The position numbers and the translations under genes were made by a program. A stretch of 64,000 nucleotides of DNA from the NCBI GenBank assembly GCA_947034885.2, contig OX344755.2:2110501-2174500 (forward strand), read 5' to 3'. Position 1 is the stretch's first letter, and each line of letters starts with the position of its first letter. Below the pieces are notes generated by a model. That model worked only from the letters and a program-made list of their open reading frames with translations. It had not been told where the DNA came from and did no database searches. Below, one piece after another: positions 12,090 through 24,029 of the stretch. The stretch is from Thuidium tamariscinum. Its lineage: Eukaryota; Streptophyta; Bryopsida; Hypnales; Thuidiaceae.

Positions 12090-12533
12090 TCAACAAACCC
12101 ATGAATTCAACATAGGCTTGCAATAAATTTGGTAATCCAAATTTGCAAGATTTGGGCACACTTTACATCTTTGCCCTTCCTCTTTATATTTATCAAGGCA
12201 ATTACTGCAAATCTTGTGACACTCATGTATAATCATCCCTTTAAAAAGTTCAACATCCTCATTATTAAATAACTTTCTAAAAGTTTGATTCCTTAAGGTG
12301 AATGGATAAGGAATAACATACATTATCAAATGACGTTGCCGCTTGCGATGAAGAAAGTACGTACAACCAACAGATCCAACGTCATTGAAACATAATTCAT
12401 AGACATTGTCATCTTCCAAAACTCTCCTCCCTTCCACTTTCCCATACTCACGTGGTTTAGATCTCTTTGAATTTTTGTTTTTACGTCCCTTAGAGTTTGA
12501 AGAAGAAGCCACAGAGAAGAAAATGTGATACAC
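12090..12533 (-). CDS. Unrecognised Cys-rich protein ORF, right arm copy
   Basis: Amino-acid identical to the 147-residue ORF at 10069-10512, including the C-x3-C-x2-C-x10-C-x2-C cluster at residues 105-126. Confidence 0.5.
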   Translation of the reverse strand: MYHIFFSVASSSNSKGRKNKNSKRSKPREYGKVEGRRVLEDDNVYELCFNDVGSVGCTYFLHRKRQRHLIMYVIPYPFTLRNQTFRKLFNNEDVELFKGMIIHECHKICSNCLDKYKEEGQRCKVCPNLANLDYQIYCKPMLNSWVC

Positions 12534-12697
12534 AAAAGGAAAGGAAATATATATAATATGTAGAAAACTAAAAGCCCAACAAATGAGAAAGAATGTACAA
12601 AAGAAAGCTCATTACACTTCATTATATATCCAAAACTAATAAAATAAAAGTATACTCCAAAGTAAAAGTACTTTCAAAAAATAACACATACAACAAA

Positions 12698-12815
12698 TAA
12701 AAATACTTTCAAACACATAAAAATGCTTTCAAACACATAAAAATACTTTCAAACACATAAAAATACTTTTAAACACATAAAATACTTTCAAACACATAAA
12801 AATACTTTCAAAAAC
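12698..12815. repeat. 20-bp minisatellite, right arm (6 units)
   Basis: Reverse complement of the left-arm tract with three additional units, one of 19 bp. This is the main difference between the arms. Confidence 0.8.
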
Positions 12816-12850
12816 ATAAAAGATCAAAGAGAATCAACAACACAAGAAAA

Positions 12851-13044
12851 CATGGATGGTCAATTTCATTAAAATGGCGATACTCTAGTAAAATGGCATG
12901 ACATTCTATTAAAATGGTACATTTTCTTCCTCTACTACTAAACCTCTATGTCAAAATGACACTTGAAATTTGTCAAAGTGGCACATGGAATATGTCAAAA
13001 TAGCACTCGGAATACCACCATTTCAACAAAATTGACCATCTATG
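12851..13044. mobile_element. Short MITE abutting the inverted duplication
   Basis: Ends CATGGATGGTCAATTT at 12851 and its imperfect reverse complement (AAATTGACCATCTATG) ending at 13044. The left half contains three TTAAAATGG/TAAAATGG units, the right half three GTCAAAATG-type units, so the interior is itself repetitive. It starts at the base after the last base of the right arm. No target duplication is clear. Confidence 0.65.
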
Positions 13045-14000
13045 TATAGTTTTAAAAATTCCATACAAGAAGTTTCCTCCAATTAAAATTAAAATTTTAT
13101 TAAAAAATCCAAAATTTGAGTAGCTCATCCTATGATACATGTATACAAAAAAAGGTCATATACTTAGTTTTGTAATGCTATTATTTTCTCCAAAAATATT
13201 AATTTCATATATATAATTACATTTTTATATTCCTAATTAAAAGATATATAAGAATTTTCTATACTAGAACAAATTATATCCCTTTGAGATTGGACTGAAA
13301 TACATTCTAAGTGATTATAGTCAGGGCTATATAATATAGGAGTTGCATATTTGACGTAGCCTATGTTCAAATTATATATCTATGAACCCTTTTAGCTCCA
13401 AAGTTGATTTTGGGCGAAGGCAAGACATTTCTAGTACCAAGCTAAACATGGAAATACATAGTGAACGATCATGCATTCCAAAGATTTGACCATTCTAGTG
13501 GAATGGGAATGAATGCTTGGCCTCCACAAAAAATTTTGTGGCAATTATAGGTTTTCTTGCTAAAAGATTTTTGGATTTTTAGTCCATATCTTGTTTGTTT
13601 TTTCAACCCTTAAGTTGCATGCTAGTACAAATTGTTGTCATTCTTGTCCCAATGTATTCAATTCCCAATTTCCCACACAACCTTGTATTTGTATTTGAAT
13701 TAATTCCAAGACTCTAGCTACCATTCTACCAATAAAAAAGTGTCAATTTTGACCAAGAAGTGGTCAACTAATCCCTAAAAGGTTAAAATAGACAAGTCTA
13801 TTACCACCCTAATTTACAATATACCTCAATATCTTTGATCCAATTCAAAAATAGTCACACTTTTTACAAGTGTATTGTTGATTCACAAACCCAATCCAAG
13901 TGGAATTATAGTTTATCAATTGAAGCTGTAATTTACATGAGTTTTTGAAGTGGATTATTGTGAAATTACAAAACCACATAGTAAAGTCATAAACACCCTA
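13045..14000. other. AT-rich intergenic DNA, nothing recognised
   Basis: No coding signal or repeat boundary found. Confidence 0.5.
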
Positions 14001-15047
14001 TTAACCCTTAAACACCGGACCTATAACCACTATTTCCAAGCCTTTGTACCCAATACTCAGTTTGCCACCATTTCGGGACTAAATATGTATGAAAAATTTT
14101 ATACTTATTTTTTAGAGATGAAGTTAAAGTAAAACAACCTATTATAGACCAAATGAGGAGTTTGCCCTCATGTTACTATTGAAATCTTCTAATTTTTTTT
14201 CCACATGTGGACAAATGATAGAAATGATGAAAGCAGTTGAAACTATATTTTTTGGATAAAGTGTGAATTTGTTATGAATTTTTGAAGTGTTCCACCCATC
14301 ATGGTTTTTAGACTACCTCCAAACCAACTACAATTGTATCCATAATGGTCATCTTACTCACCTAATGTAGTCAAAATATTTTCTAACACAAAAGGTTTGA
14401 AAGAATCACTTCCTATAATGAATTAACACTAAAAAGTTGAAAGTTCCTATTATAGTCACTAATCACCCCATTTTTGTTAGCTAAGACATTGATTGTGGAC
14501 AAAATCTCATTCTTTGAAAGAAAACTGTAATGGGCTCATTCCTAGGAGTCTATAATGGGTAAAAATTCTATAATGGGTTGTTTTACATTACATCTCTTTT
14601 AAACTTCCCAAAAAATTTAGATTTTTTTGAGAATTTTTGAAGAAAAGTGAAGAAAAATCATATCAAATAGAAATCTATCTTAAAAAATCTAAGAATTTCA
14701 TCGTGTGTGTACATTTTAGTGGCAAACATCATGGTATAAACTCAATTTTTGTGTCATTCTATAATTACAATCCAAAAGACATTGAAAACACATCCAAAGT
14801 TTAAATTGCATTAAAATATTCAAATTTATGATTTTTTTCAAAATTAGAGAAGAAACTACAATAGATGACCTTCATTTTGTTAGTTGGGTTCAAATTCAAA
14901 AAATATTTTTTTGTGGAAAAATTTCAGTTTTAGAGCAAGGAATAACAACTTTCCAAAATACACTAAAAATTGCTAGCAATCTCCTTAGACATTGCTGCTA
15001 AGTCATCTAAGTGCCACAAAATGGCATCACCAATGTTCCAAGGTTGA
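14001..15047. mobile_element. TTAA-bounded element, family A copy 1 (piggyBac-like ends)
   Basis: Starts TTAACCCTTAAACACCGG at 14001 and ends ...TTCCAAGGTTGA at 15047, the last four bases being a probable decayed TTAA. It aligns along its length with the copy at 30127-31122 (shared segments such as GGCAAACATCATGGTATAAA and TTTAGAGCAAGGA). CCC...GGG ends inside TTAA are the hallmark of piggyBac-superfamily elements. No transposase is present. A PIF/Harbinger-like MITE is nested at 14127-14587. Confidence 0.65.
14127..14587. mobile_element. Nested PIF/Harbinger-like (Tourist-type) MITE
   Basis: Ends GTAAAACAACC and GGTTGTTTTAC, extended by YATTATAG, flanked by TTA on both sides (14124-14126 and 14588-14590). 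The empty site is preserved in the sister element at about 30246-30262, where GAAGTTACATCTC is uninterrupted, so both element and 3-bp duplication are supported. A related divergent member lies at about 45463-45796. Confidence 0.85.
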
Positions 15048-16762
15048 TAACCTATAACCACCTTGAAGTGTATCTATTGACACTTAGGTATCTACCAATC
15101 AAGGATTGACATGTTCTCCAAATTAGAAATAACTACTTATGGAATACACAACATACTACTAACTAATGGTCTGTTTAAAGAGATCTACTAGTCAATGGAT
15201 TTTTTTCTTGCGATTTGGTACAAAATTGCACCAAATTTTTTCACTTGGCACTAAGTCTATAGGAAAAAAACAGTAAAATTTTGAATGAAACTGCCAATAA
15301 ACTTCAAATTTTAAACTAGATGAAATCACCAAATAATGTATTATGCGCTAATATGATATTTTCTCTCCAATATATGGATGAATGTTGAGATTAAGAGCTC
15401 CACAATAAAATGAAATATCGTCACTTTGGCACTTCACAAGAAATGAAAAAGAAAACCCTGCTGCTGGCCCTCATGATAGCCCCCTATGCCTGTGCGCCAA
15501 GTCATGTTACACTTCATGACTTGAATGACAATCACAGTAAGTTAAGGAAGAGGATAGAGTTTCGGTCACTTGAAAACATGCAAGACTCTTGGGAGATCAG
15601 TATATTTAAGGTTAACTTTCTGCAGATCGAATTTCCATCACTCAATGAACAATGACCTCTTATTCCATGATTCCAGCTGGGAGGTTGGAGATCAACCACC
15701 ACTTGAGACAATACACAACCCCGTTTCTATGGAAAAAAAACAAATCAGAGGCCATTCAACAATTTTAACAAAGTCATGTTCACACCAATGGTTGGCAATT
15801 GAAGGCCAACCAAATGGATTGAAAAAAGAGGAGTTGCTGTTGGTAACAGGGGTCACTTACGAGATGGAAACCTTGTTATGACAAAGTACTTCGATCATGC
15901 CAGATGGGAGCCGTGTAAGCACCACCTGTAATCTCAAGCTTATTGTGCAATCTAGAGTGACACTACTTAACACATTGTACAATACATATTGTATGAATTA
16001 ATTTCATCAACATGCACTGAATTTGCCAATCTCACCTGATTGATGAATCTTAAGCAATTGAGTTTAACATAAACTGGGTATGAGTGTCCAATCAGAGACC
16101 CTGTACCCTGAAAGGAAAAAAGGAGCACTGAAGGAAGCAAAGAAGGTTAGTCCGTTAGTACCCTTCAGCCTTTCAATCCATTAACATGGATGGGTACCAC
16201 AAATGCACAACTGGTATTAAGCTTAGCAATCACAGAAGGTTAGTACCCTTGAGCTGTCAATCCAGTGACATGGGGGGTACAAAAACAGGTATTAGAAATC
16301 ATTCAAGATGTCTCTGCTTCTGACAACCCAGTTCTTACCAGATTCCAATTTCAGAAGACGGCAAGCCGGGAAGTTCTCCGTTCACATAGAAGAATAAAAG
16401 CTTTCTAAATTCAAACCTTTATTCTAGTGAACATAATCTGGTCAATGATTTCAAAATTGTAAACAAATTTCAACTATCTTGTGCAATACTCACTTCGCAC
16501 GACTATATGAATCGGCTACTTGATGTAATGATTCCAATATAACGCTAGAGTTTAACGAAGAGGTATTCTCTTATGGGCTACAAAACCGTTGTGATATCCT
16601 AATTTCTCTAACTTAAGAATTCAGTTGCGCAAGGTAGGGTCGCAGCAACTCTGTCCCGTTTGACAAGCTGTGAAATTGAGCTGTCCTCGCTGCAATAAAA
16701 TCACCTAAAATGGAAAGACGGTTTATCTTTGTGTCGGGAGGAAAACAGTCCACAGTGGGTGT
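15048..16762. other. Intergenic DNA downstream of the YchF gene; weak ORFs only
   Basis: Less AT-rich than its left neighbour. Open frames at 15410-15655 (81 aa) and 15570-15881 (103 aa) overlap in different frames and match nothing I know. The segment before 16763 may include the YchF 3' UTR. Confidence 0.4.
16142..16294. repeat. Imperfect tandem duplication, period about 92 bp
   Basis: AGAAGGTTAG...TACCCTT..GC...TCAATCCA...ACATGG...GGTAC...GGTATTA occurs at 16142 and again at 16234. Confidence 0.65.
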
Positions 16763-19700
16763 TTAAACATTGAATCGGAAAAGCATGACATCGCCCTCTT
16801 TCACAGTGTACTCCTTACCCTCTGCACGCATCTGCACACAGATAGATTCACAGTTGTCGTAAGAACTTCCAGCTGCTTGAACCCTCAAAATTTAAAGGGC
16901 ATATACGACCCCTGCATGAAAAATATAACCATACTTTGATCTTCGCAGTTCAAATCCGTGGCAGCGAACTTTGCAAATTACTAATATTTGAACCACATGT
17001 AACATCACATATAACCACATGTAACCACCACGTAACATAACCAGATTTGGAAGGAATTATTAATGTTTTTCTTTAAATTTTTTATTATTGAATATTGACT
17101 AGTGCAATGACTTTTTCATATTTATGATCTATACGTCATAAGTGCACAAGTTTAATATGAATATCACCAACAAATAATTCTTTTAAGCTCCACGGTATAC
17201 GACATCGTCATACTTTTGAAATCTATAGACCCCCATTTATGTTACAAAAAGCTTCCCACTGAGTAATAAGAACCCATTGGACTTGTCCAAAAGCCCGCTT
17301 CCGCCAATAGCTTCAGAAATTAGACTGTGAATGCCTATCTTGGATATGGAAAAATCTCTTACCAAGCCCTTTTCCTTCGCAGCAGTGTAAGAGCCTGCTT
17401 TAACGTAATCCTCATACCCAACCTGCATGCACACAACAGTAGCAGGTATCAGAATTACCACCTCAGGCCTTGGACAGAACGAAAAGATAAAAACTCTACA
17501 AATCTTTCACGAATGCACAAAATCTGTCCCCAAGTGCTCACTTTTAAAATAGATGGTCCACTGTGGAAGCTAGCTGTCAATTATAGTAACTTTTACTACT
17601 GATTTCTATGTTTAAAAAACGTAGTGAATGATCTCTTCATTCAACTGGTAAAATCTTGTTACCACGAAGCTTGGAAAATAATCCTTGTCAACTCCAATAG
17701 ATTTGTAAGCAACTAATATTGCCAATTTGCGCACATAGGGGTTAAACCGCCTAAAACATTTCAATACAGAGTGAGAGCTTACAGTCTCAGCACGAATGAA
17801 TCCGCGCTCAAAATCTGTGTGGATGACCCCTGCAGCCTGTGGTGCTGTCATCCCAGCCAAGATTGTCCATGCCCTTGTCTCCTGTCATCGTTACAAGAGA
17901 ATAAGCCCTCATTCTGTTAGCTGATTAATATGCAATCAGCTAACAATCATATTCGAAGTATTCTGTCCATCACATGTATTGGGTGAAACAAATAGACTAC
18001 AAATAGGAAATTGTTAATGACCGGTAACCAGATAACTTTTCAGTGGTCCGCAATTAGCTCAACATTAACTGATCCTAGACTATTTTGTTAAATCTAGACC
18101 ATCAATGGGCAGTCGATCTTTGCTGAAAGAAATTTAGGTCGAAAATGATTTAATGATCATTTCAAGAGTCAAAATCTCTAATTTCTGAATTCAAAGAGGA
18201 TTTCAGATGGCTTATTAGTCAATTTCATTGCTCACAAACATTTTCTTAAACAAAGCTCTAGAGTTAAACAGCTCTATTAACACTACAGAATCGAAAGAAA
18301 CGACGAAAAACCTAGAAAATATTATATGGATCGAAATAACAGAGAATAGATTCGACAAAGAGGGAATTGCAAGATTTAGAGACGATATCCTTACGGCATT
18401 TATTAAGAAACATAGACACAGAATTAGCAGATTCCCAACCTTTTCTCCAGAAGTAAAATATGTCCGCAATCCCAGAAGGTTATATGTAGCTCGCACAAGT
18501 GAGCCCAGTCCTCCTTCGCTAACACCAAGTGATTGCAAGTAATCCTTCCTCTCTTCTGGGTCAAGCTCGGTCAGTTCTGCCTCCACCTGCGTTCACCTAA
18601 ACAACTGTAAAATCTGGATGAAATCATTATCCACTTCTGACCCATATTTCAAATGAAATACTTCCAACGTCTGAGCTGATTGAAAAGCAACTTCATACAG
18701 CTTCAAATAGTCTGAAAGAGTACTCCATTGAATTTTAAGAACGAGGTCAAAGTGGGATGGGCTTAAAGGATTTATCTGATATTCACGTGTGTCTCAACTG
18801 TGAAAATGTGAGCACATATCGATTACCGGTAGTGTAGAATAAGAAATGCACCTGGGCAGAAACAACCACAACTTCCGCATTGAGAGCGGCAGCACAGTTC
18901 TTGACCTTATCGACATAGGGATTCCCTGATGCATCTGCAAGCTCCGACTCTGCGACGTTGGCAGCAAAAATGACGGGCTTCATGGTGAGTAAACAAAGTT
19001 GCTGGACAACCTTGCTTTCCTCCTCATCTAAAGGTACCATTCTTGCGGGTTTCCCATCCAACAATGCGTCATTGATTCTTTTTAAAGCTGTTATCTCAAT
19101 CTCTTCCTGCACAAGAATATCGTCTCAGGCAACCAATTTGTGCACCTCAATAGTACTCCCTCCGTCCAGAGATAATTGTCCACTTTGGACCTCATGTTCT
19201 TGACGTTGTTTTGAGTAGGTCATATAGAGCTCTCTTGTGTCCAATTTTATTTAGATTGCAATAAGCACATGAATGTTCTTCACAGGTTCTGGTGATAATA
19301 AATTTGGAACCTTCATGAATTATGTTCATCACAATAAGATCAATAAAATTGGAATTAAACATTTTCAACAAAACTGCGGACACTTATTTCTGGACGGAGG
19401 GAGTAATTCATAAAAAGCGGCAGGATTGGAATGCAACACCTCACATGCAACTTAACTCAAATGACTCATGAAATGACTTCTGATTATTTTTATGCAAGAA
19501 GAGCAGAGCAGAGAAGACATTAGAAAGATATCACTCTGTGAAGAGGAAATGCTACCTTCGCTTTGACTTGAGGATCTTTTGCCCTACCCTTTTTGAGCCT
19601 CTCCAACCTCTTCTCAATCTGCAAACTTCGAACATCGTGCCCTTGAGATAGAAAACAAACCACTAAAGATTTGAATATCACGTAGAACGTAATTGAATAC

Positions 19701-21837
19701 CAGAGTGAATAAGGATGGGAGGCATTCTTTCACCTGAGAAATGTCGGCAAATGCGAGCTCTAGGTTGATGATGTCAATGTCCACCTCAGGGTCCACTTTT
19801 CCATTGACGTGTACAATATCGTCATCCTCAAAGCACCGAACTACCTTCCTACCCACAGAACTCAGCCACATCAGTCTCTGTGAATTGAGCTTCTGAAACA
19901 AAAGATGAAAGGTATACTAAACGCCAGAAAGTTGAAATTTAGGGTACGCCAATCGTCTACAGCTACGATTAGGAATAGTTATAAAACATACAAAACAGAG
20001 CGCTAGTTCTTCACCTGAAGAATGCAGTCGACTTCACGAATGTGCGACAGAAACTTGTTCCCAAGACCCTGGATGACCCATGTGCAGCATCAGAAAATCA
20101 TCAAAAGAATACTACCAAAGATTTGAACGCCAGTAGACTGTGAACAAAGGGCTACGAAACTGAGCCTCAGACCACAACTTGGATTTAGATTAGTAACTCC
20201 TGGTGCCCTATACTTGCCAGCATGACGCATTAAGCAAATTTAGTTTCATAAAAGAGGAAGAGAGGGGGAAAAAAATCTTGAATCATGTGACATTGTTTCA
20301 AGTATTATACCTCATTTAAAGTCTAAAAAATGTGCCTCACCACACGTGTTCGTATAGAACCTACTAAATGCTCCCCAATATAGAGGACACTAAAACCATC
20401 AAAGAACCGATTCCGTCTATCCTACATACGTGAAAGTGATGCAAAGGTGATGCAAATAGTATCCTCTACTTCATTGAACTCAGTCCAGCTGAAATTGCAG
20501 AATGGCCAAACTATTACAATCGATAATCAGACTGAGCGAATACATGGGAATCGCCCACTGAAACAATCTCGAGAACAGTTTTCAATGGTGTATGGAGAAT
20601 GGAAATGTACCTCCCCTTGACTTGCACCCTTGACAAGCCCAGCAATATCCACAAACTCAACACTTGTGGGCACGATCTTCTGGGACTTGCTCAGGGTGGA
20701 GAGGACCTCCAACCGTGTGTCTGGCACTGCTACCACGCCCACATTGGGCTCTATAGTGCAGAAAGGAAAATTCGCCGCTTGCGCTTTGCCATTCTCAACC
20801 TGCCTCAAGCGATTCAAAGCTGTGTTTACAACCCTTCAAAACGGCCTAGATTTCTTACACAACATTCTCAAGAATCAAAAATAAGAATCCGGAGCACTCA
20901 AATACTGAAGAACTAGACCACTTTTGAAGCAATTTGTCACATTGCTAGACATGCAATCACTATCAAGCGAGTCTATATGTAAACATGTCAACTAAAGATT
21001 GGATAAAATGAAGTAAGTAATTCTAATGTGATTCACACCTGCCTTTAAAAACATAACATGGGGACACTTGCATTATGGTGTACCTCCTCCAGGCACATGT
21101 CCCTCATGGAGACATTCTCCACGGGGTACCAAGGTCCGCCATAACAGTGTACCCCACGATATGAACTCCAGATTGTGTACAAAAGAATCCGGATTCCTTT
21201 CCTTGGCTCATCGTTCATTAATTCCAAAGGTGTTCAGGAAGCTTCCGAAGAACATTATGTGCAAAACTCGAATTATTTCCAGTTCCAGTTTCAAATAAGG
21301 TTTAGTCGTCACAGCATTGAACGAAGTGGACTATTCTGCAAACATAAAATGAATATCCTGTGATTCAAAAGTTAGGTCTAGCAACCCTGAAATGGAGTAT
21401 TCAGAGACCCGAAATCTAGGTCAAGCAAGCGTGAAATCGAGTGCTCTGTCACAATTTGAGTCTAGCAACCATGAATCGAAATTTAGGTCTAGTGACCGTA
21501 TAGTCCAGTTTTCTTCGAATCTCACCAAAGCATTGAACAATGTCGACTTCCCAACATTCGGAAGCCCCACGATGCCACTCTTCAACGCCATGCTCACTCT
21601 GCCACAGGAGAATCGTCGCCTGAGTTCCATCGCCACCACTCTCTGCCCCATGACGCTCGAAGAAACCGTGCCCAATCTCGACGCAGCTACACTGATTGCA
21701 TTGTTGCCGCGAATCGACAAGAAAATTGTGTGATGAGGGTACACTACTGACATGAGTGGAATTCGGGTGCGGCAAAGCACTGCGGGGATGTGCGACGCCA
21801 TAGCCATCACTCTGCAGCTGCACTTGCAAAGCACCAA
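16763..21837 (-). CDS. ychF: Plastid-type YchF/Obg-like P-loop NTPase
   Basis: Ten exons: 21526-21837, 20611-20799, 20015-20068, 19734-19844, 19556-19618, 18852-19106, 18440-18586, 17783-17881, 17363-17422, 16763-16831. All junctions have GT/AG and keep frame, giving about 452 residues. Seen: G1 loop GLPNVGKST (91-99), [10 protein letters not shown]3 [10 protein letters not shown] (155-164), NVAE (293-296) where classical GTPases have NKxD, and a C-terminal TGS region from LLGLRTYF to the FRFNV end. Known: YchF/OLA1 proteins hydrolyse ATP more readily than GTP and associate with ribosomes. The roughly 80-residue N-terminus, rich in Ser/Arg with few acids, looks like a transit peptide, and the sequence is closer to the organellar plant form (Arabidopsis At1g56050 type, from memory) than to cytosolic OLA1. 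A second Met at 21807 is an alternative start. Intron 5 carries a Stowaway MITE. Confidence 0.95.
19156..19403. mobile_element. Stowaway-type MITE in YchF intron 5
   Basis: Begins CTCCCTCCGTCC and ends GGACGGAGGGAG, flanked by TA on both sides (19154-19155, 19404-19405). This is the canonical Tc1/mariner-derived Stowaway end. 248 bp, wholly intronic (intron 19107-19555). The interior includes a GTCCACTTTGG...GCGGACACTT extension of the inverted ends. Confidence 0.95.
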
Positions 21838-23579
21838 TTCCTCAATGCAGAAAAATTGTCAGAGAAAATTGGAGTTGGAGAGTTCGCTATGCATTTCGAG
21901 AAGACGAGTGAAGGCTCATGGTTGAATGTGGTGGTGATTATTGTCGCTCAAAAGTATTTGGTGGGGATGGTTTTAGAGTTTGTTGGAGGAAAGGAGGCGG
22001 AGGGCTTTGGCTTATCCTCGGATCTCTTTCGCAGGGTTTTACGAACGAACGAATGTATTTAGTGGACGAATTCGGATTCTTTTCGTTCATTCGGTCGCTG
22101 GACCCACCGACGAGTGCGTCTGTTCGTCGGCTTTCTTGAGAATCCAATGGACGCCGACCGGTATTTTGAAATTCGATTTTGTATTCAAAATATCATCTCA
22201 AAGTTTCAAATTCAATACTCCATATTAAAATGCCCCTTTTTTTTAGTACTATTGCATATCAATTATCAGTGTGTGTTTTCTGTACTAACTTAGTCAACTA
22301 TTAAGTCAACATTAAATCAATCATCCATTGATTTTGTACTATAAAAGTACTTTATAAATTAGAGTTTGAAAAAATAATAGATATGCATTTAATTTTATAA
22401 ATTTTTCAATACAAAATCAATATGAATTCAATCATATCCAAAAAAATATTGAAATAGCACATATAGTCAATAATTGAATCAACACTAAATCAATCATCCA
22501 TTGATTTGGTATTACAAAAGCATTTTGTAAATAGGAATTTGAAATAATACTAGATATATAATCAATTTGGTAAATTTCTAGTACAAACTCAATATCAATT
22601 CAAGTGTATCCAAAAAAACATGGAAATATTTCTAATTCTATAATTGTTATTAGAATTCAAGCTTAGTATTATTTTAGTAGAAATCAAAATATATTTTGTT
22701 CAATTCTAGTACTTGTTTAAGGCAAAAGTACAATTTCCTAGTAAAGTGTCATGTTGTAGTAAAGTTCATGAATTATCTTTTCAAAAAAGATTTCATCAAT
22801 ACAATGAAGTGAAGTGTTCAAAGAAGAGGCCATAATATCTCTCCTTTATCTAATCATTGAGTTACAACAAACCATAGCCAAATGTACATGTAATATTAAA
22901 ATTCAACTAATTCAATGATTAATTGGTGTATGTTAATCAAGTTGACCTTAGCTAACTTTTCTAGCTACTTCATCAACACTTCCAATCATCATCATCTCTC
23001 CAAAATAGCAAATGAAAAAAATCAAAAGCCCTTGTTCATTGAGTGCATGTGCCATTTTCAAGCATAGATAGAGAATTTCAAATTGTTCCTTCTCTATCCA
23101 TCATTCTCCTAGCTTGGTGCTTTGGCTTTTGTTTGTTAATCATTTTGGTTGCCCTAGGCTTTCCATCCTTCTACATCCCTATTATAAAAGTTTTGGACTT
23201 GCACTTTGTACTCATTTACTTTTATACCCAAAGAAGGCTTTTTGGTGACAATCACTATCACCATTGACAAATAAATTGTGATGGTTGTAACATCTAGCAT
23301 TGCAAAAAATATAAATTAAGGTGGTAATGACCATCATCACTATGAGCTACATCTTAAAATCTCAATTAGTGTATTTCATTGCCATATCAATGATAGATTT
23401 GATTGAAATTGAATCAAAATTTGGATGGTCTCAAAAATTCCATTAAGTCAATTCATCTTCACATAATAAATAGTTTACAGTATTTTAACACAAAATTAAT
23501 CCTCTTTTTATCAACACTATAACAATCACCTTTGATAATGCACTTCAAATTGGTCCAAGTTCTAGGTGAGTTCAAAAAA
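21838..23579. other. Upstream flank of YchF, then AT-rich DNA
   Basis: 21838-22160 is of moderate GC and probably holds the YchF 5' UTR and promoter; overlapping small frames on both strands here are shadows. 22,200-23,579 is AT-rich. Two similar stretches near 22,280-22,420 and 22,450-22,610 (both with ATCAATCATCCATTGATTT) suggest an old duplication of about 180 bp. Confidence 0.5.
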
Positions 23580-23989
23580 GACTACACTAATGATGATATT
23601 TAGTGTCTTGTACACTAAATACGAAGGCATACACTAAAAGCCAATTACCCTATGAAAGTAAGTAACATTAAATGTCAATTCAAACACTAAATATACTCCA
23701 TAGTAAATCTGAAATCTGAAAAGGTTTACATTTAGTGTTAGAACACATTAATGGAAAGGGAAGAGAAGAGAAAGTGGAGGTGGTGCATTGAAGTCAGAGT
23801 TGTCATATCGGACAATTTTTTACTGCAAAGTTCAGAGCTCTGTAACTTTGCAGTCGGTCCGATATGACAACTCTGATTGAAGTTTAACACAACACTAATT
23901 GTCCTACAATTCAGATTTAGTGTTGCGGCTGGTAGGGTGGTAAAAACACTAATTGTAATCCAACACTAAATATCATCATTAGTGTAGTC
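23580..23989. mobile_element. MITE with GACTACACTAATGATG ends
   Basis: GACTACACTAATGATGATAT at 23580 continues into TTAGTGT; the same sequence, reverse complemented, ends at 23989, a perfect inverted repeat of about 27 bp. CACTAAAT/ATTTAGTG motifs recur inside, as in CACTA-like non-autonomous elements, but the flanks show no clear 3-bp duplication. A smaller palindromic element is nested at 23794-23876. Confidence 0.75.
23794..23876. mobile_element. 83-bp palindromic element nested in the 23580 MITE
   Basis: TCAGAGTTGTCATATCGGAC at 23794 is matched by its reverse complement ending at 23876. An inner ACTGCAAAGTT/AACTTTGCAGT pair nearly closes the hairpin. TTGAAG is duplicated on both sides (23788-23793 and 23877-23882). 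Confidence 0.8.
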
Positions 23990-24029
23990 CTATTTCATGT
24001 CATGATTTAAGTGACATTGTTGTTTCTTG

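Larger units (their letters stand above)
9811..12850. repeat. Near-perfect inverted duplication, arms 1.31 and 1.37 kb, 359-bp spacer
   Basis: The left arm 9811-11121 is repeated in reverse at 11481-12850. The arms are almost identical: the encoded 147-aa ORFs match completely and the 135-aa ORFs differ at one residue. The 59-bp length difference equals three extra units (20+20+19 bp) of a minisatellite near the outer ends. The spacer 11122-11480 is unique AT-rich DNA. Transcription across it would yield a long double-stranded RNA hairpin. The near identity implies a recent origin or ongoing gene conversion. Confidence 0.93.

Noticed and set aside
15410-15881. Two overlapping open frames of 81 and 103 codons
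   Set aside because: Different frames, no recognisable product; the hydrophobic start is not enough to call a secreted protein.
17327-21298. Plus-strand open frames across the YchF locus
   Set aside because: They lie opposite well-supported exons or inside introns and do not join into any protein.
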